Assembly (NCBI GenBank): GCA_964566175.1
Contig: CAZMHU010000004.1
Coordinates: 25,046-89,045, forward strand
Direction of reading: 5' to 3'
Source of the DNA: SIG589 sp964566175
Lineage (GTDB): Bacteria > Bacillota > Clostridia > Oscillospirales > Acutalibacteraceae
Length of the DNA stretch: 64,000 nt
The position numbers and the translations under genes were made by a program. Under the pieces are notes generated by a model. The model ran no database searches. It was given only the letters and a program-made list of their open reading frames with translations, and was not told the origin of the DNA. This document shows, one piece after another, positions 34,666 through 42,545 of this stretch (position 1 is the stretch's first letter; each line of letters starts with the position of its first letter).

Positions 34666-35257
34666 GTATCAGAAAAATTGTAAATGATATGCGTGCATAT
34701 CCGAAAAAACGAAAGTTTCAAAAAAATTGCATTTGCGGGAAAAATTTGATTATAAGGCGCACAGCCAATATTATTCAAGAGACCCGTCTCTCCCCCCCCC
34801 GAAAAATGTTGTAATAGGGAATAATTGCGATATTAAAGCAGTTCTTAAAGTTTTTGAAAACGGTAAAATAACCATAGGTAATAACTGCTTTACAGGTTAC
34901 AGAACATATATCGGCGCAATGGAGTCGATTACCATAGGGAACGATGTTATAATATCGTCCGATGTGAGAATATTCGATAACAACAATCATCCCACTTCTC
35001 CCCAAATGCGTCGAGAAATGAGCCATTCCGATTTTTATGGCGATCTTTGGACGTGGAAACACGCCGAACACAAACCGGTTACGATATGTGATAATGTGTG
35101 GATAGGCGAATATGCCGCTATACTTAAAGGCGTTACGGTAGGCAAGGGGTCTATCGTGGCGAGCCACAGCGTTGTTACTAAGGACGTTCCCGAATATTCA
35201 ATTGTAGCGGGCAACCCCGCAAAGGTTGTGAAAAAACTTTCTGCGGACGGCGAATAA
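34662..35257 (+). CDS. hexapeptide-repeat acyltransferase, phase-variable, out of frame as sequenced (C9 tract)
   Basis: ATG 34662 overlaps the polymerase stop (ATGA) and begins SIRKIVNDMRAYPKKR, reading through KNLIIRRTANIIQETRLS into a run of nine C (34792-34800), after which this frame stops at once (codons for PRKML, then TAA). Another frame continues from the tract to 35257 as a left-handed beta-helix acyltransferase (VVIGNNCDIKAV, GKITIGNNCF, VWIGEYAAILKGVTVGKGS, IVAGNPAKVVKK). Ten C would join both into one protein of about 198 residues. So the gene is off in this sequence, unless translation starts at TTG 34727 in the second frame. It would O- or N-acetylate a glycan sugar. Confidence 0.8.
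34792..34800 (+). repeat. poly-C tract, C9, in acyltransferase gene
   Basis: Nine consecutive C. Upstream and downstream parts of the acyltransferase are in frame only with one more C (or two fewer). Confidence 0.92.
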
Positions 35258-35318
35258 ACCGAAGTGCGATGTTCGGTTGCCGCCTGCATAGATAAAATCG
35301 ATATGAGGTAATTTTAGA

Positions 35319-36788
35319 ATGAAGCGTAACGCAAAAGGCGCAACGGTTGATGCGCTGTTATTGACATTTGTGAATATTATCATAACCTTGATTTCAATGG
35401 TTATATACAAACTGCTTGCGGTTACATTTTCCTTGGAAGAATACGGAATATATTCTTCTGCTATGCTCGTTTCGACGACCGTAATATCACTGACTATTTT
35501 AGGTCTCTCCGACGCCGTAAATTTCTTTTATACGAAAGACACCGACCGTGAACGCGGCAAGAAATATGCCTATACGATTTTTGCGTTGCAGTTTATAATC
35601 GGAACGGTTGCGGCTGTTGTGCTTTTGCTGTTTCCGAAACCCATAGCAAAATATTTTGACAATCCCACCGTTGCATCGTTTATACCCTATATCGCCTTTA
35701 TTCCTTTGCTCACGAACATCTCCAATATGTTTCACGTGCTGTTTATATCGGCACAAAAGGCAAAAGTTTTGGCGGTTAGAAATTTAACGATTTCAACTTT
35801 GAAAATTATATTGATAGCGTTGACATGCTTGTTGATAAAGGACATTAAGGCGGTACTTGTCATCACATTGGTTTTGGATATAGGCAATGTGACATATCTT
35901 CTTTTGTATTGTCGCAGTAATATTTTTTCCATCGATCTTCGCAAGGCCGATTTTTCGCTTGTCAAGGAAATTTTAAAATACAGCATTCCGATGTCGGCAT
36001 ATATCTTTACAAACGCCCTTTCCAAAAATATGGATAAAATGGTTATAGGCTATTTGGCAAACTCGGAAGAGTTGGCGATTTATACGATAGCGTCAAAGGA
36101 ACTTCCGTTTTATATCTTCACACAGTCTTTTTTGACCGTTCTCGTTCCGTATATCACACGCTATATTGCGAATAACGACCACGAAAACGCAAGCAACGCT
36201 TTTTCGAAATATATTCAGATTTCGTACGTTGTGACAATTATCATTTCCGCGGGTGCTGTTGTATGTTCACGTGATCTTATGCTTATTCTTTACGATGAAA
36301 AATATCTTGTCGGTGTCGGAGTTTTCGTTTTATACATTTTTGTGGATATGATGAAGTTTGCCAACGTTTCTCTGATTTTCTCCGTAACCGGCAACACGAG
36401 GGAACTTTTGTGCTATTCCGGCTCTGCACTTGTGCTTAATTTGGTTTTGAATATTGTGTTCTACAATCGTTTTGGAATGATAGGGCCGGCACTTTCAACA
36501 GTGCTTATCACCATTGCGCTCTCAGTAGTAATGCTGGTGCGAAGTGCAAAACTTTTAAAGTGCAAAACGGCTTCTCTGCTCAATTTGAAACAGTTTTTGC
36601 TTATTATCGTTGAATGTGCCTTTTTCGGGCTTGTCGCTATGTTTATCGGAAACCATTTCTTCGACGAACTTCCTGTGCTTTTCTCGTTCACATTTACATA
36701 TCTTGTTTATTTTATTCCGCTTGTTGCATTAAACGGAAAAAGGGTTTTGCGGCTTTTAAAAGATATTAACAGAATAAAAATGTCTTAA
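35319..36788 (+). CDS. Wzx-like polysaccharide flippase
   Basis: A 489-residue membrane protein with about twelve to fourteen hydrophobic helices, of the polysaccharide-transporter branch of the MOP superfamily. The N-terminus KRNAKGATVDALLLTFVNII and the mid-protein EILKYSIPMSAYIFTNALSK followed by DKMVIGYLANSEELAIYTIA are typical. It moves undecaprenyl-linked repeat units across the membrane for the Wzy-like polymerase two genes upstream. GAGGT precedes the ATG. Complete. Confidence 0.9.
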   Translation: MKRNAKGATVDALLLTFVNIIITLISMVIYKLLAVTFSLEEYGIYSSAMLVSTTVISLTILGLSDAVNFFYTKDTDRERGKKYAYTIFALQFIIGTVAAVVLLLFPKPIAKYFDNPTVASFIPYIAFIPLLTNISNMFHVLFISAQKAKVLAVRNLTISTLKIILIALTCLLIKDIKAVLVITLVLDIGNVTYLLLYCRSNIFSIDLRKADFSLVKEILKYSIPMSAYIFTNALSKNMDKMVIGYLANSEELAIYTIASKELPFYIFTQSFLTVLVPYITRYIANNDHENASNAFSKYIQISYVVTIIISAGAVVCSRDLMLILYDEKYLVGVGVFVLYIFVDMMKFANVSLIFSVTGNTRELLCYSGSALVLNLVLNIVFYNRFGMIGPALSTVLITIALSVVMLVRSAKLLKCKTASLLNLKQFLLIIVECAFFGLVAMFIGNHFFDELPVLFSFTFTYLVYFIPLVALNGKRVLRLLKDINRIKMS

Positions 36789-36816
36789 AATTTTGTTTTT
36801 AAGGGGTGGTTGAAAT

Positions 36817-37344
36817 ATGAAAATAAAAGCATTTTTAGGAAAAGTTAAACAAAGAATGCGGGGGGGGGCTTTATCGGAAAAAGGCGCTGTAATGGGAAAA
36901 AATTGTCATATTTACGGTGCTGTTGACCATGGTCACGAATTTTTGGTGGCAATGGGCGATAACGTCACCCTTGCTAGTGGTTCACGCCTTTTGACCCACG
37001 ATGGCTCAACCAAGAAGATTTTGGGATACAGCAAGGTCGGCAGAATAGATATCGGCAGTGATGTTTTTATCGGTGCCGGTGCTATTGTACTACCCAATGT
37101 TAAAATCGGAAACAGAGTAGTTGTCGGTGCGGGAAGTATCGTCGCAAAGGACATTCCCGATAATTCCGTAGTGGTCGGCAATCCCGCAAAAGTTATAGGT
37201 ACTTATGATGCTTTTGTTGAAAAGAATAAGTCACTTTTCGAAAAATCTCCGGTTTACAAGACACACTATTTGGAAAAAACCGACGCCGAAAAGCAGGAGA
37301 TGCGCGATACTTTAAAAGATACCGGTTGGGGATTTGATATATAA
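36817..37344 (+). CDS. hexapeptide-repeat acyltransferase, phase-variable by G9 tract (in frame as sequenced)
   Basis: A 175-residue left-handed beta-helix acyltransferase. It has hexapeptide repeats around NCHIYGAV, GSDVFIGAGAIVLPNVKIGN, RVVVGAGSIVAKDIPDNS and VVVGNPAKVIG, and an ATP-independent acetyl-CoA site is expected. Nine G at 36860-36868 encode Arg-Gly-Gly at residues 15-17; with G8 the frame stops after about nine codons, and G10 also ends early. So slippage would abolish the protein near its start. AAGGGGTGG precedes the ATG. Confidence 0.87.
   Translation: MKIKAFLGKVKQRMRGGALSEKGAVMGKNCHIYGAVDHGHEFLVAMGDNVTLASGSRLLTHDGSTKKILGYSKVGRIDIGSDVFIGAGAIVLPNVKIGNRVVVGAGSIVAKDIPDNSVVVGNPAKVIGTYDAFVEKNKSLFEKSPVYKTHYLEKTDAEKQEMRDTLKDTGWGFDI
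36860..36868 (+). repeat. poly-G tract, G9, in acyltransferase gene
   Basis: Nine consecutive G at codons 15-17. Present length is in frame; 8 or 10 truncate the protein. Confidence 0.93.
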
Positions 37345-37380
37345 CCGGTCTTATATTATTGCAAAAATAAGGAGAAAAAA

Positions 37381-38478
37381 ATGAAAACTGTAATGCTTGT
37401 TTTCGGCACACGCCCTGAGGCGATAAAAATGTGTCCCCTTGTTAAAGAACTCAAAACAAGAGAAAACATAAAAACGGTTGTTTGTGTTACCGGTCAGCAC
37501 CGTCAAATGCTTGACCAAGTGCTTGAAGCATTCGACGTAATACCCGATTATGACCTGTCTATTATGAAATCGGGGCAGACACTGTTTGATATTACGACCA
37601 ATATTTTGAACAGTATAGGTACCGTGCTTGACGAAGTTAATCCCGATGCGGTTCTTGTTCACGGCGATACCTCGACAACGTTTGTAACGGCGCTTGCCTG
37701 TTTCTACAAACAAATTCCCGTCGGCCACGTTGAGGCGGGACTTCGCACGTATGATATTTATTCTCCTTATCCGGAGGAGTTTAACCGTCAGGCGGTGGGA
37801 ATTGTCGCAAAATATAATTTTTCTCCCACCGAACTCTCAAAGCAAAATTTGCTTCGAGAGGGCAAAAATCCCGATAGCATTTATGTTACCGGCAACACCG
37901 CTATCGACGCTTTGAAAACTACCGTCCGTGAGGACTATACCCACCCCGAACTTGAGTGGGCAAAGGATAGCAAACTAATTATAATAACGGCACACCGCCG
38001 TGAAAATTTGGGCGAGCCTATGCACCGAATGTTCCGTGCTATTCGCCGTATTATGGAAGAACACCCCGACGTTAAAGCAATTTATCCGATACATATGAAT
38101 CCTGTTGTACGCAAGGCGGCAGATCAAGAACTCGGTGATTGTGACCGAATTCATATTATCGAACCTCTCGAAGTACTCGATTTTCATAACTTCCTCGCAC
38201 ACAGTCATATGATTTTGACCGACAGCGGCGGAATACAAGAAGAAGCACCTTCACTTGGCAAACCGGTACTCGTAATGCGTGACACGACCGAGCGACCCGA
38301 GGGCATTAAGGCAGGCACGTTGAAACTTGTTGGCACTGATGAAGAGGTAATTTACAATAATTTCAAAGAACTCCTCGAAAACAGCGAGTCTTATGACGCT
38401 ATGGCTCACGCCAGCAACCCCTACGGTGACGGCTTTGCCTGCAAGCGTATTGCCGATGTGTTGGAGCGGAATTTGTAA
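37381..38478 (+). CDS. wecB: UDP-N-acetylglucosamine 2-epimerase (non-hydrolysing)
   Basis: A 365-residue GT-B-fold epimerase that converts UDP-GlcNAc to UDP-ManNAc. The N-terminus VFGTRPEAIKMCPLVKEL, GDTSTTFV, HVEAGLRTYDIYSPYPEEFN, TAHRRENLG and TDSGGIQEEAPSLGKP are all classical. Together with WecC upstream it feeds ManNAcA into the polymer. AAGGAG precedes the ATG. Length is normal. Confidence 0.95.
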   Translation: MKTVMLVFGTRPEAIKMCPLVKELKTRENIKTVVCVTGQHRQMLDQVLEAFDVIPDYDLSIMKSGQTLFDITTNILNSIGTVLDEVNPDAVLVHGDTSTTFVTALACFYKQIPVGHVEAGLRTYDIYSPYPEEFNRQAVGIVAKYNFSPTELSKQNLLREGKNPDSIYVTGNTAIDALKTTVREDYTHPELEWAKDSKLIIITAHRRENLGEPMHRMFRAIRRIMEEHPDVKAIYPIHMNPVVRKAADQELGDCDRIHIIEPLEVLDFHNFLAHSHMILTDSGGIQEEAPSLGKPVLVMRDTTERPEGIKAGTLKLVGTDEEVIYNNFKELLENSESYDAMAHASNPYGDGFACKRIADVLERNL

Positions 38479-38507
38479 AGATTTTTTAGCAGAACGGAGA
38501 AACAGCA

Positions 38508-39677
38508 ATGGATGTGGCATCAATTATGTTTTCGCTTATCCGCAGTGAGGTTGTCGGCGGTGCGGTTGACGAAACCGTTAAGAGCGAACTCACGCCCGAG
38601 GTTTACCGAAAAATATATACCCTTGCCAACGGTCACGATGTTGCACATCTTGTTGCGTCTGCGCTTTCCAAAAACGGTCTGCTCGGAACGGACGATGTGT
38701 CAACCGGTTTCAATAAAAAAATGATGTTGGCACTCTACCGCGATACCCAAAAAGAGTATTCTCTTCGACAGGTTTGCGAATCTCTGAAAAACGGAAACAT
38801 AGACTTTATGCCCCTTAAAGGCTCGGTAATACGTGATTATTATCCCGAGGCTTGGATGAGGACGAGTTGCGATATCGATGTTTTGGTACACAAAACCGAT
38901 GCTGCTGCTGCCGAGAAATGTTTGTGTGATGCGGGATTTATCCGGGCTGCCGACAGAACAACATATGATTACAACTTTTTTTCACCCAACAAAACTCATA
39001 TTGAACTGCATTATAATCTGGAACACGATAATTTCAACGTTACGGACGCCGTCTTAGAGGACGCTTGGAAAAGCGCAGTCGAGACCGAAAACGGCTCTCA
39101 CCGTTACGTTATGCAGTTGGAATATTTCATTCTTTATCATATTGCCCATATGGCAAAACACCTTGTTCACGGCGGCTGCGGTATAAGACCGTTTATTGAT
39201 TTGTGGTTGATTGAGAATAAAATGCCGTATGATAAAGAAAAACTCGCACTGCTTATGCAAAAAACCGGTCTTTCAGGTTTGTGGGACGCCGCGGTCTGTC
39301 TCGGAAAGGTGTGGTTGGAAAACGCATCGCACACCAAAAGGACAGAATTGCTTGAAGAATATATCCTTTCGGGCGGTGTTTACGGAACGGTTAAAAACGC
39401 GGCAAAGGTGAATGCGGCAAAGGGCAGAGGAAAAACAAAGACATTGCTCAATATGATGTTTCTCTCCAAGGAAAGCCTGTCGGTCTTATATCCCTCTTTA
39501 AAAAAACGTCCTGCACTTTATCCGTTTTATCAGGTCAAACGTTGGTTTTTGATTTTCAACAGTGATAAGCGTAAGCGTGTTATGAACGTTACCGCCGCAC
39601 GCGGTGATGTTTCGGACAACTCCACCGCCGCAACAAAACAGATGTTGGAAGACATTGGGCTTTTAGAACAAAAATAA
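38508..39677 (+). CDS. nucleotidyltransferase-fold protein (NTP_transf_5-like)
   Basis: A 389-residue cytosolic protein. The MPLKGSVIRDYYPEAWMRTS segment (from about residue 103) followed by CDIDVLVHKTD has the D-x-D pair of the nucleotidyltransferase fold, and IELHYNLEHD and YHIAHMAKHLVHGGCGIRPFID match the uncharacterised family found in exopolysaccharide loci. The substrate and product are unknown; it may modify a nucleotide sugar or small molecule for the pathway. It is the last gene of the polysaccharide operon, before a terminator. Confidence 0.75.
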   Translation: MDVASIMFSLIRSEVVGGAVDETVKSELTPEVYRKIYTLANGHDVAHLVASALSKNGLLGTDDVSTGFNKKMMLALYRDTQKEYSLRQVCESLKNGNIDFMPLKGSVIRDYYPEAWMRTSCDIDVLVHKTDAAAAEKCLCDAGFIRAADRTTYDYNFFSPNKTHIELHYNLEHDNFNVTDAVLEDAWKSAVETENGSHRYVMQLEYFILYHIAHMAKHLVHGGCGIRPFIDLWLIENKMPYDKEKLALLMQKTGLSGLWDAAVCLGKVWLENASHTKRTELLEEYILSGGVYGTVKNAAKVNAAKGRGKTKTLLNMMFLSKESLSVLYPSLKKRPALYPFYQVKRWFLIFNSDKRKRVMNVTAARGDVSDNSTAATKQMLEDIGLLEQK

Positions 39678-39680
39678 CAA

Positions 39681-39716
39681 AAAATCCGTCCGTTTATATG
39701 GGCGGATTTTCGCCTT
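39681..39716 (+). terminator. terminator of the polysaccharide operon
   Basis: AAAATCCGTCC (39681-39691) pairs with GGGCGGATTTT (39700-39710) with one G-U pair, followed by CGCCTTTTT. It lies three bases after the stop codon. Confidence 0.75.
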
Positions 39717-39771
39717 TTTAGATGAAAAAAGCAAAGTTTATCGCTGTAATGTCCTAAATTCTTCAAAAAAC

Positions 39772-39800
39772 TTGATTTTTTAATTCATAGTGTATATAAT
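39772..39800 (+). promoter_or_regulatory. predicted promoter of the diguanylate cyclase gene
   Basis: TTGATT (39772-39777), a 17-base spacer and a perfect TATAAT (39795-39800). It gives the c-di-GMP gene its own transcript, separate from the polysaccharide operon. Confidence 0.65.
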
Positions 39801-39844
39801 ATTGTTAATTATAGGAGAAATGCTTTTTCTAAGGTGTTAAAACG

Positions 39845-41089
39845 ATGACGGAATTTTTATTATATTTTGAAGTGAATATAATCTGTATTCTCGTGTTGGC
39901 TATTATTGGATTTAACATCAAGTATTCGGAATACAGTCCCGGCAGAAGACCGAGAGTACTGACTAAACTTATTTCTTTTACAATAGGTTTTTATATTCTG
40001 GATATATTGGGCGGTTATAATCGAATATATAAATTGGCAACACGACCGACGTTGGTGTATATTATTACGGCAGCGTATTTCCTTTTCTTTGCAATTTCGG
40101 CATATATATGGTTTTTCTATTCTGAAATTTTACATAATAAGGATTTTTTTGATAAAAAGCGTAAACACATTATTTTGGCATTGCCTATAGTTTTGCTTGC
40201 CGTTTTGCTTGCCGTTTCTTATTTTAACGGTTGCTTGTTCAGCGTAACGACTGAAAACGGTTATGCTCGCGGCCCGCTTTTTGCATTGCAAGCTATGGTT
40301 TCCTTTGCGTATATTTTTATTGCCGGTATAAGATGTTTGTATTTTGCCAAGAAAAACAAAAAATCTTCAAGTTACCGTGATTTGGTCACCTTTGCAATTT
40401 ATTCTTTTATAACCGTTATCTGCGGCATTTTGCAGTTTGCAATCGGCGAATTTCCGATTTTGATGATAGGCGATACTACTTCGATTTTTCTGCTCTATCT
40501 TCACTATTTGCGAAATATGATTTCGCTTGACCCGTTGACACAAATACCGAACAGGAGAAAGTTTTTATATCAAACAAACGAACTTGAGAAAACTTTACGT
40601 CCTAATGAAAATCTCTATTTTATGTTTGTCGATGTCGATTCGTTTAAGTCCATTAACGATAAATACGGACATATCGAAGGCGACCGCGTTTTGGAAGAAA
40701 TATCCCACATAATCAGAAAGTTTACCAAAAAGTATGACTGCTTTTGCGGTCGTTTCGGCGGAGATGAATTTGCGATTGTTCAAAAACTGAGCAAACGCAA
40801 AGGGTTCGAGTCCCCCGAAGAGATCTATTCACTTATTGAAAACAAAGGTATTAAAACGCCCGACGGCACGCCTGTTACCGTCAGTATCGGATATGCAAAA
40901 TTTGCTCCCGATGACTCGATTAACGATTTGGTTTCCCGCGCCGATAAGAGTATGTATGAGGTAAAAATTGCCAAAAAATCGGGGGGGGGGGTCACCCTGC
41001 TCGGACGGCGAATAAAAGTTAATAATTTCGGCAAACCATTCGAAAGGATGGGACGCAAAGTTAAGTATCTAACCGGATTTTCCGTATGA
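39845..41089 (+). CDS. membrane diguanylate cyclase (GGDEF) with G11 tract near its C-terminus
   Basis: A 414-residue protein with about six to seven membrane helices (1-220), then a GGDEF domain (about 228-378) with DPLTQIPNRRKF, VDVDSFKSINDKYGH and the intact active site GRFGGDEF (GGDEF at 305-309). No RxxD inhibitory site is seen before it, so product feedback is probably absent. It should make c-di-GMP. Eleven G (40981-40991) encode Gly380-382; the downstream basic tail (about 30 residues) would be replaced by a few residues if the tract slipped, leaving the catalytic domain whole. A terminator follows. Confidence 0.9.
   Translation: MTEFLLYFEVNIICILVLAIIGFNIKYSEYSPGRRPRVLTKLISFTIGFYILDILGGYNRIYKLATRPTLVYIITAAYFLFFAISAYIWFFYSEILHNKDFFDKKRKHIILALPIVLLAVLLAVSYFNGCLFSVTTENGYARGPLFALQAMVSFAYIFIAGIRCLYFAKKNKKSSSYRDLVTFAIYSFITVICGILQFAIGEFPILMIGDTTSIFLLYLHYLRNMISLDPLTQIPNRRKFLYQTNELEKTLRPNENLYFMFVDVDSFKSINDKYGHIEGDRVLEEISHIIRKFTKKYDCFCGRFGGDEFAIVQKLSKRKGFESPEEIYSLIENKGIKTPDGTPVTVSIGYAKFAPDDSINDLVSRADKSMYEVKIAKKSGGGVTLLGRRIKVNNFGKPFERMGRKVKYLTGFSV
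40981..40991 (+). repeat. poly-G tract, G11, in GGDEF gene
   Basis: Eleven consecutive G, the longest homopolymer of G or C in the window. The frame stays open to 41089 as sequenced; one base fewer ends it after about 8 codons, one more after about 11. Confidence 0.93.
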
Positions 41090-41093
41090 CCGA

Positions 41094-41129
41094 CTGACCG
41101 CACATTAAAAAAGTGCGGTCAGTTTTTTT
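41094..41129 (+). terminator. strong intrinsic terminator between GGDEF and VTC genes
   Basis: CTGACCGCAC (41094-41103) pairs perfectly with GTGCGGTCAG (41113-41122), then seven T. It ends 19 bases before the TTG start of the VTC gene, leaving no room for a separate promoter after it. Confidence 0.88.
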
Positions 41130-41147
41130 ATTTTCAGGGGGGATTTT

Positions 41148-41843
41148 TTGAACAAGGTTTTGCGCGAAGAGAAAAAATTTTTGCTGAGTGTCGATGAGTT
41201 TATCGCACTCTCTCACAGGGTAGGGCAGGTTATGCTCAGCGACCCTCACAACGGCACTCACGGATATATTATACGTTCGCTCTATTTTGATACCGCATTT
41301 GACGGGGATTATTTTGAAAAACTCGACGGTGTAGAACTGCGTCGGAAAATTCGACTCAGAGTTTATGACCCGAATGCGGATTTTGCAATGCTGGAGATGA
41401 AGCAAAAGCAAGGGCCAAATCAGATGAAAAGGTCGCTGCGTGTCAGCCGTGCCGATGCGATTGAACTGACAAAAAGCAACTATCTGCCACTGCTCAAATA
41501 TGAAGAGCCGTTTGCCGCCGAGTGCTACGGACTTATGAACTACCGTTGCTACCGTCCTAAAACTATTGTGGAATACAACAGAAAAGCCTTTATTGCTAAA
41601 GAAAACAAAATACGTATTACGTTTGACAACAACATAGTATCGACCGAAAGCAGTTTTGATTTGTTCGACCCGAAACTGAATATGAATCCGGTACTCGATA
41701 AATACGATGTTGTTTTAGAGGTTAAATACAACGGCTTTTTGCTCGGATATATCAGAGAACTCATAAACCCCGCCAACCGAAGCGAACTGTCGGTCAGCAA
41801 ATATGTTTTGGCAAGACAAAACGGTTATCAAACAAGACTTTAA
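41148..41843 (+). CDS. VTC-domain (polyphosphate-polymerase-like) protein
   Basis: A 231-residue CYTH/VTC-type tunnel-fold protein: VLREEKKFLLS at the start, RSLYFDT at 43-49, the basic RRKIRLR at 65-71, LEMKQKQG at about 82-89 and later VLEVKYNGFLLGYIREL. The acidic and basic residues face the tunnel in VTC4, which polymerises phosphate from ATP. Bacterial VTC proteins are constantly found with DUF4956 and CotH genes, as here; the real bacterial substrate is not established. TTG start, with AGGGGGGA ribosome site. It begins the exopolysaccharide-synthase operon. Confidence 0.85.
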   Translation: MNKVLREEKKFLLSVDEFIALSHRVGQVMLSDPHNGTHGYIIRSLYFDTAFDGDYFEKLDGVELRRKIRLRVYDPNADFAMLEMKQKQGPNQMKRSLRVSRADAIELTKSNYLPLLKYEEPFAAECYGLMNYRCYRPKTIVEYNRKAFIAKENKIRITFDNNIVSTESSFDLFDPKLNMNPVLDKYDVVLEVKYNGFLLGYIRELINPANRSELSVSKYVLARQNGYQTRL

Positions 41844-41856
41844 GGAGAAAAAACAA

Positions 41857-42534
41857 ATGAAAGAACAAATTTATAAATTATTTTCCGATTCCGGCGATAT
41901 GACCTGGCAAACCATTTTGATGAATATCGGTGCGTCCGCTATTCTCGGATTTTTCATTTTCGTATCATACTTTATTTCGCACAAAGGCACTATATACAGT
42001 AAAAAGTTTAATGCTACGCTTGTAATATTAACCGTTCTCACGGGAACAGTTATGACGGTTATCGGCAATAATATTGCGCTTTCCCTCGGTATGGTCGGTG
42101 CACTTTCTATCGTGCGTTTCCGTACTGCGGTTAAAGATTCGCGAGATACGGTATATATTTTTTGGGCGATAATTGTCGGTATTTGTTGCGGCGTCGGCGA
42201 TTTTTTGGTTGCTTCAATCGGCAGTGCCGTCGTTTTTACCGTGATACTTATACTCGGCTGTATCAAGAATGATAACCGTATGTTGCTTATAATCCGTGCC
42301 GCCCGAAATTCACAGCCGATGATTAAATCGCTCGTTTATACGCTCTTTGACTCAAAAGCAATTTTAAGGGTAGAAAACACAACCGAAACGACGGTAGAAC
42401 TGATATACGAACTCACGCAAAAAATGGTGAAAAAATCCGAAAAGAAAGAACCAAACATTCCCGACAGCATTTATAAAATCGGTAATATCGAGTATGTAAA
42501 TATCGTTATGCAAAACGATGAAATTTCCAACTGA
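41857..42534 (+). CDS. DUF4956 membrane protein
   Basis: A 225-residue protein with about four to five membrane helices (20-135) and a cytosolic alpha/beta tail. The helix-loop GMVGALSIVRFRTAVKDSRD at about 85-104 is the family signature. Function unknown; it nearly always accompanies VTC and CotH proteins. TAAGGAG precedes ATG 41857, 13 bases after the VTC stop; the longer open frame back to 41803 lies within the VTC gene and is not used. Confidence 0.87.
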   Translation: MKEQIYKLFSDSGDMTWQTILMNIGASAILGFFIFVSYFISHKGTIYSKKFNATLVILTVLTGTVMTVIGNNIALSLGMVGALSIVRFRTAVKDSRDTVYIFWAIIVGICCGVGDFLVASIGSAVVFTVILILGCIKNDNRMLLIIRAARNSQPMIKSLVYTLFDSKAILRVENTTETTVELIYELTQKMVKKSEKKEPNIPDSIYKIGNIEYVNIVMQNDEISN

Positions 42535-42545
42535 GGGACAGCGTC

